From: Acanthosepion esculentum
Lineage: Eukaryota > Mollusca > Cephalopoda > Sepiida > Sepiidae
Length of the DNA: 64,000 nucleotides
Assembly: GCA_964036315.1 (NCBI GenBank)
Contig: OZ038492.1
Span: 34,538,618 to 34,602,617 of the forward strand
Direction of reading: 5' to 3'
Shown: one piece after another, positions 44,477 through 55,479 of the stretch
Layout of the letters: each line of letters opens with the position of its first letter
Position numbering within the stretch: the stretch's first letter is position 1
Made by a program: the position numbers and the translations under genes
The notes under the pieces: model-generated
Seen by the model: the letters and a program-made list of their open reading frames with translations, nothing else
What the model was told of the DNA's origin: nothing
Database searches by the model: none

Positions 44477-46104
44477 TCCCAGCTATGAGTAATTACTGAA
44501 CTCTCAAACAAAAAATCATTGCTGGTTTTTAGAAAGATATGAGTTCATGCCTTACCGTTCGGATCAGGAGATTGGAGGTTTTGAGAAGGGGTAAACCACC
44601 TCTTAATAGTTGTTCATTCCCGGTCCAGCCTGACCCAATATTGTAGCACGTTAAATGTCCCAGCTATGAGTAATTACTGAACTCTCAAACAAAAAATCAT
44701 TGCTGGTTTTTAGAAAAATATGGGTTCATGCCTTACCGCTCGGATCAGGAGATTGGAGGTTTTGAGAAGCGGTAAACCACCTCTTAACAGGTGTTCATTC
44801 CAGGTCCAGCCTGACCCGATATTGTAGCACGTTAAAGGTCCCAGCTATGAGTAATTACTGAACTCTCAAACAAAAAATCATTGCTGGTTTTTAGAAAGAT
44901 ATGAGTTCATGCCTTACCGTTTGGATCAGGAGATTGGAGGTTTTGAGAAGCGGTAAACCACCTCTTAACAGTTGTTCATTCCAGGTCCACCCTGACCCGA
45001 TCTTGTAGCACGTTAAAGGTCCCAGCTATGAGTAATTACTGAACTCTCAAACAAAAAATAATTGCTGGTTTTTAGAAAAATATGGGTTCATGCCTTACCG
45101 CTCGGATCAGGAGATTGGAGGTTTTGAGAAGCGGTAAACCACCTCTTAACAGGTGTTCATTCCAGGTCCAGCCTCACCCGATATTGTAGCACGTTAAAGG
45201 TCCCAGCTATGAGTAATTACTGAACTCTCAAACAAAAAATCATTGCTGGTTTTTAGAAAGATATGAGTTCATGCCTTACCGTTTGGATCAGGAGATTGGA
45301 GGTTTTGAGAAGCGGTAAACCACCTCTTAACAGTTGTTCATTCCAGGTCCAGCCTGACCCGATATTGTAGCACGTTAAATGTCCCAGCTATGAGTAATTA
45401 CTGAACTCTCAAACAAAAAATCATTGCTGGTTTTTAGAAAAATATGGGTTCATGCCTTACCGCTCGGATCAGGAGATTGGAGGTTTTGAGAAGCGGTAAA
45501 CCACCTCTTAACAGGTGTTCATTCCAGGTCCAGCCTGGCCCGATATTGTAGCATGTTAAAGGTCCCAGCTATGAGTAATTACTGAACTCTCAAACAAAAA
45601 ATCATTGCTGGTTTTTAGAAAGATATGAGTTCATGCCTTACCGTTCGGATCAGGAGATTGGAGGTTTTGAGAAGCGGTAAACCACCTCTTAACAGTTGTT
45701 CATACCAGGTCCAGCCTGACCCGATATTGTAGCACGTTAAAGGTCCCAGCTATGAGTAATTACTGAACTCTCAAACAAAAAAATCATTGCTGGTTTTTAG
45801 AAAAATATGGGTTCATGCCTTACCGCTCGGATCAGGAGATTGGAGGTTTTCAGAAGCGGTAAACCACCTCTTAACAGGTGTTCATTCCAGGTCCAGCCTG
45901 ACCCGATATTGTAGCACGTTAAAGGTCCCAGCTATGAGTAATTACTGAACTCTCAAACAAAAAATCATTGCTGGTTTTTAGAAAGATATGAGTTCATGCC
46001 TTACCGTTCGGATCAGGAGATTGGAGGTTTTGAGAAGCGGTAAACCACCTCTTAACAGTTGTTCATTCAAGGTCCACCCTGACCCGATATTGTAGCACGT
46101 TAAA

Positions 46105-48608
46105 TGTCCCAGCTATGAGTAATTACTGAACTCTCAAACAAAAAATCATTGCTGGTTTTTAGAAAAATATGGGTTCATGCCTTACCGCTCGGATCAGGAG
46201 ATTGGAGGTTTTGAGAAGCGGTAAACCACCTCTTAACAGTTGTTCATTCCAGGTCCAGCCTGACCCGATATTGTAGCACGTTAAAGGTCCCAGCTATGAG
46301 TAATTACTGAACTCTCAAACAAAAAATCATTGCTGGTTTTTAGAAAGATATGGGTTCATGCCTTACCGCTCGGATCAGGAGATTGGAGGTTTTGAGAAGC
46401 GGTAAACCACATCTTAACAGTTGTTCATTCCTGGTCCACCCTGACCCGATATTGTAGCACGTTAAAGGTCCCAGCTATGAGTAATTACTGAACTCTCAAA
46501 CAAAAAATCATTGCTGGTTTTTAGAAAAATATGGGTTCATGCCTTACCGCTCGGATCAGGAGATTGGAGGTTTTGAGAAGCGGTAAACCACCTCTTAACA
46601 GTTGTTCATTCCCGGTCCACCCTGACCCGATATTGTAGCACGTTAAAGGTCCCAGCTATGAGTAATTACTGAACTCTCAAACAAAAAATCATTGCTGGTT
46701 TTTAGAAAGATATGGGTTCATGCCTTACCGCTCGGATCAGGAGATTGGAGGTTTTGAGAAGCGGTAAACCACCTCTTAACAGTTGTTCATTCCCGGTCCA
46801 CCCTGACCCGATATTGTAGCACGTTAAAGGTCCCAGCTATGAGTAATTACTGAACACTCAAACAAAAAATCATTGCTGGTTTTTAGAAAGATATGGGTTC
46901 ATGCCTTACCGCTCGGATCAGGAGATTGGAGGTTTTGAGAAGCGGTAAACCACCTCTTAACAGTTGTTCATTCCAGGTCCACCCTGACCCGATCTTGTAG
47001 CACGTTAAAGGTCCAAGCTATGAGTAATTACTGAACTCTCAAACAAAAAATCATTGCTGGTTTTTAGAAAGATATGAGTTCATGCCTTACCGTTTGGATC
47101 AGGAGATTGGAGGTTTTGAGAAGCGGTAAACCACCTCTTAACAGTTGTTCATTCCAGGTCCAGCCTGACCCGATATTGTAGCAAGTTAAAGGTCCCAGCT
47201 ATGAGTAATTACTGAACTCTCAAACAAAAAATCATTGCTGGTTTTTAGAAAAATATGGGTTCATGCCTTACCGCTCGGATCAGGAGATTGGAGGTTTTGA
47301 GAAGCGGTAAACCACCTCTTAACAGTTGTTCATTCCAGGTCCAGCCTGACCCGATATTGTAGCACGTTAAAGGTCCCAGCTATGAGTAATTACTGAACTC
47401 TCAAACAAAAAATCATTGCTGGTTTTTAGAAAGATATGGGTTCATGCCTTACCGCTCGGATCAGGAGATTGGAGGTTTTGAGAAGCGGTAAACCACATCT
47501 TAACAGTTGTTCATTCCTGGTCCACCCTGACCCGATATTGTAGCACGTTAAAGGTCCCAGCTATGAGTAATTACTGAACTCTCAAACAAAAAATCATTGC
47601 TGGTTTTTAGAAAAATATGGGTTCATGCCTTACCGCTCGGATCAGGAGATTGGAGGTTTTGAGAAGCGGTAAACCACCTCTTAACAGTTGTTCATTCCAG
47701 GTCCAGCCTGACCCGATATTGTAGCACGTTAAAGGTCCCAGCTATGAGTAATTACTGAACTCTCAAACAAAAAATCATTGCTGGTTTTTAGAAAAATATG
47801 GGTTCATGCCTTACCGCTCGGATCAGGAGATTGGAGGTTTTGAGAAGCGGTAAATCACCTCTTAACAGTTGTTCATTCCCGGTCCACCCTGACCAGATAT
47901 TGTAGCACGTTAAAGGTCCCAGCTATGAGTAATTACTGAACTCTCAAACAAAAAATCATTGCTGGTTTTTAGAAAAATATGGGTTCATGCCTTACCGCTC
48001 GGATCAGGAGATTGGAGGTTTTGAGAAGCGGTAAACCACCTCTTAACAGTTGTTCATTCCCGGTCCACCCTGACCCGATATTGTAGCACGTTAAAGGTCC
48101 CAGCTATGAGTAATTACTGAACTCTCAAACAAAAAATCATTGCTGGTTTTTAGAAAAATATGGGTTCATGCCTTACCGCTAGGATCAGGAGATTGGAGGT
48201 TTTGAGAAGCGGTAAACCACCTCTTAACAGTTATTCATTCCCGGTCCACCCTGACCCGATATTGTAGCACGTTAAAGGTCCCAGCTATGAGTAATTACTG
48301 AACTCTCAATCAAAAAATCATTCCTGGTTTTTAGAAAAATATGGGTTCATGCCTTACCGCTCGGATCAGGAGATTGGAGGTTTTGAGAAGCGGTAAACCA
48401 CCTCTTAACAGTTGTTCCTTCCAGGTCCACCCTGACCCGATATTGTAGCACGTTAAAGGTCCCAGCTATGAATAATTATTGAACTCTCAAACAAAAAATC
48501 ATTGCTGGTTTTTAGAAAAATATGGATTCATGCCTTACCGCTCGGATCAGGAGATTGGAGGTTTTGAGAAGCGGTAAACCACCTCTTAACAGTTGTTCAT
48601 TCCCGGTC
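46105..48608 (+). repeat. Satellite higher-order block, first copy
   Basis: This block recurs at 49002-51505, shifted by 2,897 bp (16 monomers plus one base). Private variants at matching places tie the copies: accacatctt at 46407, gtccaag at 47011, gtaaatcacc at 47851, ccgctagg at 48177, tcaatcaaaa at 48305, ttgttcctt at 48412, and gaataattatt at 48470. Confidence 0.92.
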
Positions 48609-49001
48609 CACACTGACCCGATATTTTAGCACGTTAAAGGTCCCAGCTATGAGTAATTACTGAACTCTCAAACAAAAAATCATTGCTGGTTTTTAGAAAG
48701 ATATGAGTTCATGCCTTACCGCTCGGATCAGGAGATTGGAGGTTTTGAGAAGCGGTAAACCACCTCTTAATAGTTGTTCATTCCCGGTCCACCCTGACCC
48801 GATATTGTAGCACGTTAAATGTCCCAGCTATGAGTAATTACTGAACTCTCAAACAAAAAAATCATTGCTGGTTTTTAGAAAAATATTGTTTCATGCCTTA
48901 CCGCTCGGATCAGGAGATTGGAGGTTTTGAGAAGCGGTAAACCACCTCTTAACAGCTGTTCATTCCAGGTCCACCCTGACCCGATATTGTAGCACGTTAA
49001 A

Positions 49002-51505
49002 GGTCCCAGCTATGAGTAATTACTGAACTCTCAAACAAAAAATCATTGCTGGTTTTTAGAAAAATATGGGTTCATGCCTTACCGCTCGGATCAGGAGATT
49101 GGAGGTTTTGAGAAGCGGTAAACCACCTCTTAACAGTTGTTCATTCCAGGTCCAGCCTGACCCGATATTGTAGCACGTTAAAGGTCCCAGCTATGAGTAA
49201 TTACTGAACTCTCAAACAAAAAATCATTGCTGGTTTTTAGAAAGATATGGGTTCATGCCTTACCGCTCGGATCAGGAGATTGGAGGTTTTGAGAAGCGGT
49301 AAACCACATCTTAACAGTTGTTCATTCCTGGTCCACCCTGACCCGATATTGTAGCACGTTAAAGGTCCCAGCTATGAGTAATTACTGAACTCTCAAACAA
49401 AAAATCATTGCTGGTTTTTAGAAAAATATGGGTTCATGCCTTACCGCTCGGATCAGGAGATTGGAGGTTTTGAGAAGCGGTAAACCACCTCTTAACAGTT
49501 GTTCATTCCCGGTCCACCCTGACCCGATATTGTAGCACGTTAAAGGTCCCAGCTATGAGTAATTACTGAACTCTCAAACAAAAAATCATTGCTGGTTTTT
49601 AGAAAGATATGGGTTCATGCCTTACCGCTCGGATCAGGAGATTGGAGGTTTTGAGAAGCGGTAAACCACCTCTTAACAGTTGTTCATTCCCGGTCCACCC
49701 TGACCCGATATTGTAGCACGTTAAAGGTCCCAGCTATGAGTAATTACTGAACACTCAAACAAAAAATCATTGCTGGTTTTTAGAAAGATATGGGTTCATG
49801 CCTTACCGCTCGGATCAGGAGATTGGAGGTTTTGAGAAGCGGTAAACCACCTCTTAACAGTTGTTCATTCCAGGTCCACCCTGACCCGATCTTGTAGCAC
49901 GTTAAAGGTCCAAGCTATGAGTAATTACTGAACTCTCAAACAAAAAATCATTGCTGGTTTTTAGAAAGATATGAGTTCATGCCTTACCGTTTGGATCAGG
50001 AGATTGGAGGTTTTGAGAAGCGGTAAACCACCTCTTAACAGTTGTTCATTCCAGGTCCAGCCTGACCCGATATTGTAGCAAGTTAAAGGTCCCAGCTATG
50101 AGTAATTACTGAACTCTCAAACAAAAAATCATTGCTGGTTTTTAGAAAAATATGGGTTCATGCCTTACCGCTCGGATCAGGAGATTGGAGGTTTTGAGAA
50201 GCGGTAAACCACCTCTTAACAGTTGTTCATTCCAGGTCCAGCCTGACCCGATATTGTAGCACGTTAAAGGTCCCAGCTATGAGTAATTACTGAACTCTCA
50301 AACAAAAAATCATTGCTGGTTTTTAGAAAGATATGGGTTCATGCCTTACCGCTCGGATCAGGAGATTGGAGGTTTTGAGAAGCGGTAAACCACATCTTAA
50401 CAGTTGTTCATTCCTGGTCCACCCTGACCCGATATTGTAGCACGTTAAAGGTCCCAGCTATGAGTAATTACTGAACTCTCAAACAAAAAATCATTGCTGG
50501 TTTTTAGAAAAATATGGGTTCATGCCTTACCGCTCGGATCAGGAGATTGGAGGTTTTGAGAAGCGGTAAACCACCTCTTAACAGTTGTTCATTCCAGGTC
50601 CAGCCTGACCCGATATTGTAGCACGTTAAAGGTCCCAGCTATGAGTAATTACTGAACTCTCAAACAAAAAATCATTGCTGGTTTTTAGAAAAATATGGGT
50701 TCATGCCTTACCGCTCGGATCAGGAGATTGGAGGTTTTGAGAAGCGGTAAATCACCTCTTAACAGTTGTTCATTCCCGGTCCACCCTGACCAGATATTGT
50801 AGCACGTTAAAGGTCCCAGCTATGAGTAATTACTGAACTCTCAAACAAAAAATCATTGCTGGTTTTTAGAAAAATATGGGTTCATGCCTTACCGCTCGGA
50901 TCAGGAGATTGGAGGTTTTGAGAAGCGGTAAACCACCTCTTAACAGTTGTTCATTCCCGGTCCACCCTGACCCGATATTGTAGCACGTTAAAGGTCCCAG
51001 CTATGAGTAATTACTGAACTCTCAAACAAAAAATCATTGCTGGTTTTTAGAAAAATATGGGTTCATGCCTTACCGCTAGGATCAGGAGATTGGAGGTTTT
51101 GAGAAGCGGTAAACCACCTCTTAACAGTTATTCATTCCCGGTCCACCCTGACCCGATATTGTAGCACGTTAAAGGTCCCAGCTATGAGTAATTACTGAAC
51201 TCTCAATCAAAAAATCATTCCTGGTTTTTAGAAAAATATGGGTTCATGCCTTACCGCTCGGATCAGGAGATTGGAGGTTTTGAGAAGCGGTAAACCACCT
51301 CTTAACAGTTGTTCCTTCCAGGTCCACCCTGACCCGATATTGTAGCACGTTAAAGGTCCCAGCTATGAATAATTATTGAACTCTCAAACAAAAAATCATT
51401 GCTGGTTTTTAGAAAAATATGGATTCATGCCTTACCGCTCGGATCAGGAGATTGGAGGTTTTGAGAAGCGGTAAACCACCTCTTAACAGTTGTTCATTCC
51501 CGGTC
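49002..51505 (+). repeat. Satellite higher-order block, second copy
   Basis: It has the same private variants as the first block: accacatctt at 49304, gtccaag at 49908, gtaaatcacc at 50747, ccgctagg at 51073, tcaatcaaaa at 51201, ttgttcctt at 51309, and gaataattatt at 51366. At the ends it diverges from the first copy (gtccagcctg here, gtccacactg there). Confidence 0.92.
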
Positions 51506-52055
51506 CAGCCTGACCCGATATTGTAGCACGTTAAAGGTCCCAGCTATGAGTAATTACTGAACTCTCAAACAAAAAATCATTGCTGGTTTTTAGAAAAATA
51601 TGGGTTCATGCCTTACCGCTCGGATCAGGAGATTGGAGGTTTTGAGAAGCGGTAAACCACCTCTTAACAGTTGTTCATTCCAGGTCCACCCTGACCCGAT
51701 ATTGTAGCACGTGAAAGGTCCCAGCTCTGAGTAATTACTGAACTCTCAAACAAAAAATCATTGCTGGTTTTTAGAAAAATATGGGTTCATGCCTTACCGC
51801 TCGGATCAGGAGATTGGAGGTTTTGAGAAGCGGTAAACCACATCTTAACAGCTGTTCATTCCAGGTCCAGCCTGACCCGATATTGTAGCAAGTTAAAGGT
51901 CCCAGCTATGAGTAATTACTGAACTCTCAAACAAAAAATCATTGCTGGTTTTTAGAAAAATATGGGTTCATGCCTTACCGCTCGGATCAGGAGATTGGAG
52001 ATTTTGAGAAGCAGGAACTCAACTCTTAACAGTTGTTGTTTCCAGGTCCACCCTA

Positions 52056-52330
52056 CATTTTTATAGTACAATTTCTAACAATATGTTTTTTGATCTATGA
52101 ACTATATAAATAAAACATACGTTTACCCTGAAAGTATATAATTAAGTACAATTATCTGTAGTTGATAGCATAAATTTACGTAGAAAATAATTAGATTTCG
52201 GCATTAAATATCCCATAGAGGTGTTGATATACCGTTAAACAAAAATCAATAAATATTAACTCTTTATAGTAAAATTGCCAACAATACATATTTATATAAA
52301 ATTACGACTCAGTTAAATGGAGTGCACTAA
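52056..52330 (+). repeat. Tail of the dispersed parent repeat, abutting the array
   Basis: The array passes, in mid-monomer, into 'tttatagtacaatttctaac', 'tgatctatgaactatataaa', 'tttaccctgaaagtat', 'cggcattaaatatcccatag' and 'gttgatataccgttaaac'. Those blocks follow the monomer-like region in the same order in the dispersed copies at 11.2-11.5 and 55.9-56.4 kb. Confidence 0.75.
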
Positions 52331-52432
52331 CATAGATATATAGATCATACATCCAAGTCGACCATAGTCGGAATCATCGCGGAATGCGAACTATCCTTTC
52401 TTTAGCTGTATAGCATGTGCTACGCCAGGGCT

Positions 52433-52617
52433 AGTTTTGAATTCAGAGTTACACTCTTCTAGACTGGTTGCCACCCAAGGCTATAGAACCCAGTTTGTCC
52501 TGCTATTTTACCCATAGCTGGGGGAGAAGAAAAGGATTCATTCCTTTCCCAATGGTATTAGCACGAAAGTGAATGCAATGGATTAGACTGGTATTAGAAC
52601 TCGGCTCTTCGATTCCT

Positions 52618-52618
<1 letters not shown>
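52433..52618 (-). repeat. SINE, tail type 2, head lost at a TA tract
   Basis: The reverse copy contains 'ttttgaattcagagttacac', 'ctggttgccacccaaggcta', 'tagaacccagtttgtcctgc', 'cccatagctgggggagaaga' and 'aactcggctcttcgattcct', then caa before TA starts. In the 35.1-kb SINE the same point continues into the tRNA-like head, so the head has been replaced by the microsatellite. Confidence 0.8.

Positions 52619-52667
<49 letters not shown>
52619..52667. repeat. (TA)n microsatellite
   Basis: About 24 TA units at the truncated SINE head. Confidence 0.97.
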
Positions 52668-52668
<1 letters not shown>

Positions 52669-52761
52669 CATAAGTAATTTCCATTTTTGGTAACCGATCG
52701 TAATGACGAATGTATCAGCCTTGACGGAGTAACAAAGCGTCTACACAGACATGATGGTTAT

Positions 52762-52824
52762 TATTTGTTTTCCACCTTATTTTCTCCCATTTATTTGTTT
52801 TCCACCTTATTTTCTCCCATTTCA
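52762..52824. repeat. Two-copy tandem repeat, about 31 bp
   Basis: 'atttgttttccaccttattt' followed by tctccc occurs twice in succession. Confidence 0.9.
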
Positions 52825-53065
52825 GACCTGACATTGCGGGTCTTAGCTGTAAAGATCCTCCATGTAACGTAATCTGATACGAACCATCCTCATCTCCATC
52901 GTATTCCAATAGTAAAAAAAGAAGTACCATTTGAACAGATTCTTCATAAACGCCATTGCTCTATGGAACAAACTTCTGAGAGGATGCTCCCCCGATAACT
53001 ACAACCTGAACTTCTTTTAGGATTAACCGTTATCTATCCTATATATACTCATAATCTGTGTTTAT
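52825..53065 (+). pseudogene. LINE C-terminal fragment, 'LWNRLP' family
   Basis: The forward frames contain degraded SKKRSTI, then NSFFINAIALWNKLLRGCSP, DNYNLNFF and a final NRYLSY. The layout matches the family's C-terminus. Confidence 0.75.
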
Positions 53066-53420
53066 TATCTTCTCTTAAACTTGAATGGCTTTTGGGCCTT
53101 ATATTAGGGGAACAGTGTATTAAAAGGCCATAAATAAATTTGATACACCGAATTTATTTATCTGTTTATTTGCGTTTGTGAAATTGAAAAGTGAAAAGAA
53201 AACTTAATTAAATAAGCCCGAAGAATTAAAAAAAAAGGAGAGATAAACTTCTTTTCCTTATTAATAGCGTCGCCAGATGGAGGCTTTCATATGGATGCCA
53301 TGCAGGGCGCCAAATACATTCAGAAATATCTAAACTGTCAGACAAACACCCGACCTCAAGTGGAACTGCTATATAATATCCATCGCTAAAGATGTTGGTA
53401 AAATGATCGGGTTCCTGTAC
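53066..53420. other. Unassigned stretch
   Basis: No shared repeat recognised; short reverse-strand frame without family signature. Confidence 0.35.
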
Positions 53421-53424
53421 CACT

Positions 53425-53910
53425 TTAGTAAGTACCTGACTTCTTGTGCTATCTTCTACCTATATAAAAGCCAGACCAGGCCGAAAATAGTGTACTGTTG
53501 ATATATTTGGACGGTAACTGCCAAATTCTCAATTCCATATCTTGATAGAGTTCAAAAGCGTCTCTGAGTCCTTGTTGGAGAAGAATTATTTTCCAAACTC
53601 CAATGTTTTTCTGACAGGCGCGTTGTGGCAAGTCTCTCACTACTATATCGCTATTAAAATGGAAAGTGTCCGAACGAATTCATTTCTTGGTTCCGCCGGG
53701 ACTATCCTCCACGGCTAGGACCCGCCATGCTACTTACATATTAGCAAGCGATCCACATCTCTTTTGGGTACAATCAGCAAGAAGTAAGTTCCATTTGAAT
53801 AGCTTCTTCCCGCGAACAGACGCCCAAGAGGATGTTTTCCCCGATCACTACAATCTTAACCTGTTCAAAACTAGAGTCAACCGCTATATTTTCCTCCTAT
53901 CCATATAAAC
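53425..53910 (+). pseudogene. LINE RT C-terminus, 'LWNRLP' family, longest copy
   Basis: The forward frames give YIKARPGRK, then a block corresponding to IEYCCHIW, then LDRVQKRL, LFSKLQCFSDRRVVASLSLL and YRY, followed by LKWKVSERIHFLVPPGLSST and ARTRHATYILASDPHLF. After one shift come ARSKFHLNSFFPRTDAQEDV, FPDHYNLNLFKTRVNRYIFL and a stop. It runs from the post-palm connector to the terminus. Frame breaks lie near 53640 and 53800. Confidence 0.85.
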
Positions 53911-54285
53911 TATTCCTTAACGTAACCCTCTACGTCGACTGGCCTCGGGTTTTGTACAGGGTGAACTTTATTTAAAAAAAAAAGTACAACTGCTTCCTAA
54001 GATCATTTGTGCAAAAAGGCCTTGAGCGAGTGAAGACTGAGTATCTTGGTAAAAGATCCTTCTTCTTTGAATATTGTGGACTGGTGCTACAGAATCACAA
54101 ACCGAGAAGTATAGCAGAAAACCACATCACTCGAGGACTACCAACAGCAGCAACAACTAAAATGGATAGCACATGTAACTCGAAGAGAAAATAATGACAT
54201 AATCATGATGTTGGTATTTCACACCACTTCAAACAAAAGATAAGAAAGGAAATCCCTGTCAGTGCTGGAAAGAGATATAAAAGCT
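53911..54285. other. Unassigned stretch
   Basis: No family recognised. Reads such as KGLERVKTEYLGKRSFFF are open but not diagnostic. Confidence 0.35.
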
Positions 54286-54440
54286 ACTGGACTTGAGAAA
54301 TCTGTTTTTTCTAAAAAGAAACGTTTTAAGAGAAAGATTTTATAAATTTCAACCGAAAGCAGTACTGGCTGACTGGTCAATGAATGCTAAATGTTTCCTT
54401 ATAAGGAAACAGTTAATATTCTCATTCATTTTATTCAGTT
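54286..54440 (+). repeat. Dispersed repeat related to 8.6 and 23.7 kb, inverted copy
   Basis: 'acgttttaagagaaagattt', 'gtcaatgaatgctaaatgtt' and 'tccttataaggaaac' are the inverse of blocks at 8.59-8.72 kb. Confidence 0.65.
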
Positions 54441-54624
54441 CGCGTATTTTGCGCCGCTGTGGTCACCACTCCCTTCCATTTCACAATTGTGGTTAATGGT
54501 GACATTCAAGTACAATGGCTTGCCGGGTCCTTTTCCATCGGGGAAAATGAGGTTACCCCGTCCCTGCTCTCAGAGGTGAATTTGTTTTTGGAGTTACCTT
54601 CTTTGCCTAATTAGGCAGATGGTT

Positions 54625-54687
54625 TTGAATTCAGAGTTTCCTTCTCCTAAACTGGTTGCCACCCAATGTATTCTGCCATTTTACCAG
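54625..54687 (-). repeat. SINE tail fragment, type 2
   Basis: 'ttttgaattcagagtttcct' and 'aactggttgccacccaatgt' match 52.43-52.50 kb. It is cut at the LTR border, so the LTR probably landed in this SINE. Confidence 0.75.
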
Positions 54688-55117
54688 TGTCATATAAGAC
54701 ATAAATGGATGGAATTGTCTGTCTATGTAAATAAGCGGAGATGAGGAGAGTTATCATTAGGTCTTAGCCTCGCGCTAAGCTCTTAGTGCTTGTCGAACTC
54801 TCTGCCTTCGGGCGGAGAGGAACGCAAATGAGAATATGCCGAAGGACAGAGTCTGGTCTGGAGAGGTAGACAAACCAGACCCCGTTATTGCGGGGTCTAG
54901 GAGGCATTTTTGACCGGACCTACGAGCTCGGAAGACCCCACGTAAAACCGGCCTTATGCTACATCCCGCTCTGTGGGGAACTCGATAAATACCGAGTTAG
55001 CATTAGGTCCCTTGGTAAGTGTATCATCGTGTAGTAAATCTTCTATTTCATTACTTACCTACGACTTTGTCTTCCTTGTTATTTCTTTTTATTACCTCGA
55101 AAACACGAGATACAACA
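54688..55117 (+). mobile_element. LTR of a retrotransposon
   Basis: It starts TGTCATATAAGAC and ends GAGATACAACA, giving TG...CA borders with loosely matching inverted ends. It shares the GC-rich interior with the inverted solo LTR at 15.86-16.33 kb ('ctctgccttcgggcggagag', 'gaccggacctacgagctcgg'). It is immediately followed by gttggcgacgaggattcg, so it is the left LTR of a lost internal region. 'attacctcg' and 'cttagtgcttg' blocks were not assigned. Confidence 0.8.
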
Positions 55118-55137
55118 GTTGGCGACGAGGATTCGAA
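55118..55137 (+). other. Probable retrotransposon primer-binding site
   Basis: TTGGCGACGAGGATTCG directly follows the CA end of the LTR. A TGG start at this place is expected, because reverse transcription primes from the CCA end of a tRNA. TGGCGACGAGGAT-type sites are familiar from Ty3/gypsy elements. The element is cut within about 25 bp by a SINE. Confidence 0.6.
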
Positions 55138-55144
55138 TACAATA

Positions 55145-55280
55145 ACCCATCTCTAGGGGAGAGGAGAAGGATTAAAAATTTTCTCAAGTAAGGGAATGCA
55201 ATGAATTCGACTAGAATTCGAACTCGGATCTCCGATTCCTAAATCCGAACCGCTAACTATTATTCCACTGTACCTGCATT
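55145..55280 (-). repeat. tRNA-Arg-headed SINE, truncated
   Basis: The reverse copy contains 'gaggagaaggattaaaaatt', 'gcaatgaattcgactagaat', 'tcgaactcggatctccgatt' and the head 'ccgctaactattattccact'. The tail is missing. Confidence 0.75.
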
Positions 55281-55355
55281 CTTCTTCTTTTATGTGTCGT
55301 GCCCCTTTAGGGCGTACGTAATCATGGCCCTCCACATTTTCCTGCCCCTTGTAGT
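55281..55355 (-). pseudogene. LINE 3' end fragment
   Basis: The reverse frame reads KMWRAMITYALKGHDT, the terminal peptide of the 27.6-kb LINE family. Confidence 0.7.
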
Positions 55356-55479
55356 GCTTTTACAATGTAAATAATATGAAAGATCTTGCAAATGTCAACA
55401 TAGTTGAAATTCTATCTTTTCTGGTAGAAATTAAATTATACCAAGAAATATAAACATAAACCCAATCAATACCCCGTCC

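Larger units (their letters stand above)
44477..52055 (+). repeat. 181-bp satellite array, about 42 monomers
   Basis: The phrase agctatgag recurs at 44481, 44662, 44843, 45024 and so on every 181 bp to 51904, with rare one-base indels. A monomer runs gtcccagctatgagtaatt, 'ctcaaacaaaaaatcattgc', 'tggtttttaga', 'gttcatgccttaccg', 'ggatcaggagattggaggtt', 'ttgagaagcggtaaaccacc', 'tcttaacag', 'tgttcattcc-ggtcca', 'ccctgacccgatattgtagc' and acgttaaag. Monomers differ at a few percent of sites. The first ten alternate between two types: A has gaaagatatgag with accgtt, and B has gaaaaatatggg with accgctcgg. This gives 362-bp dimers up to about 46.1 kb. No protein is encoded. Ordinary satellites have been implicated in chromatin, but nothing here shows a role. 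Confidence 0.98.

Noticed and set aside
44477..52055. CRISPR array or tandem gene cluster
   Set aside because: The units are continuous 181-bp satellite monomers with no unique spacers, no conserved open frame and no associated proteins, in a eukaryotic context.
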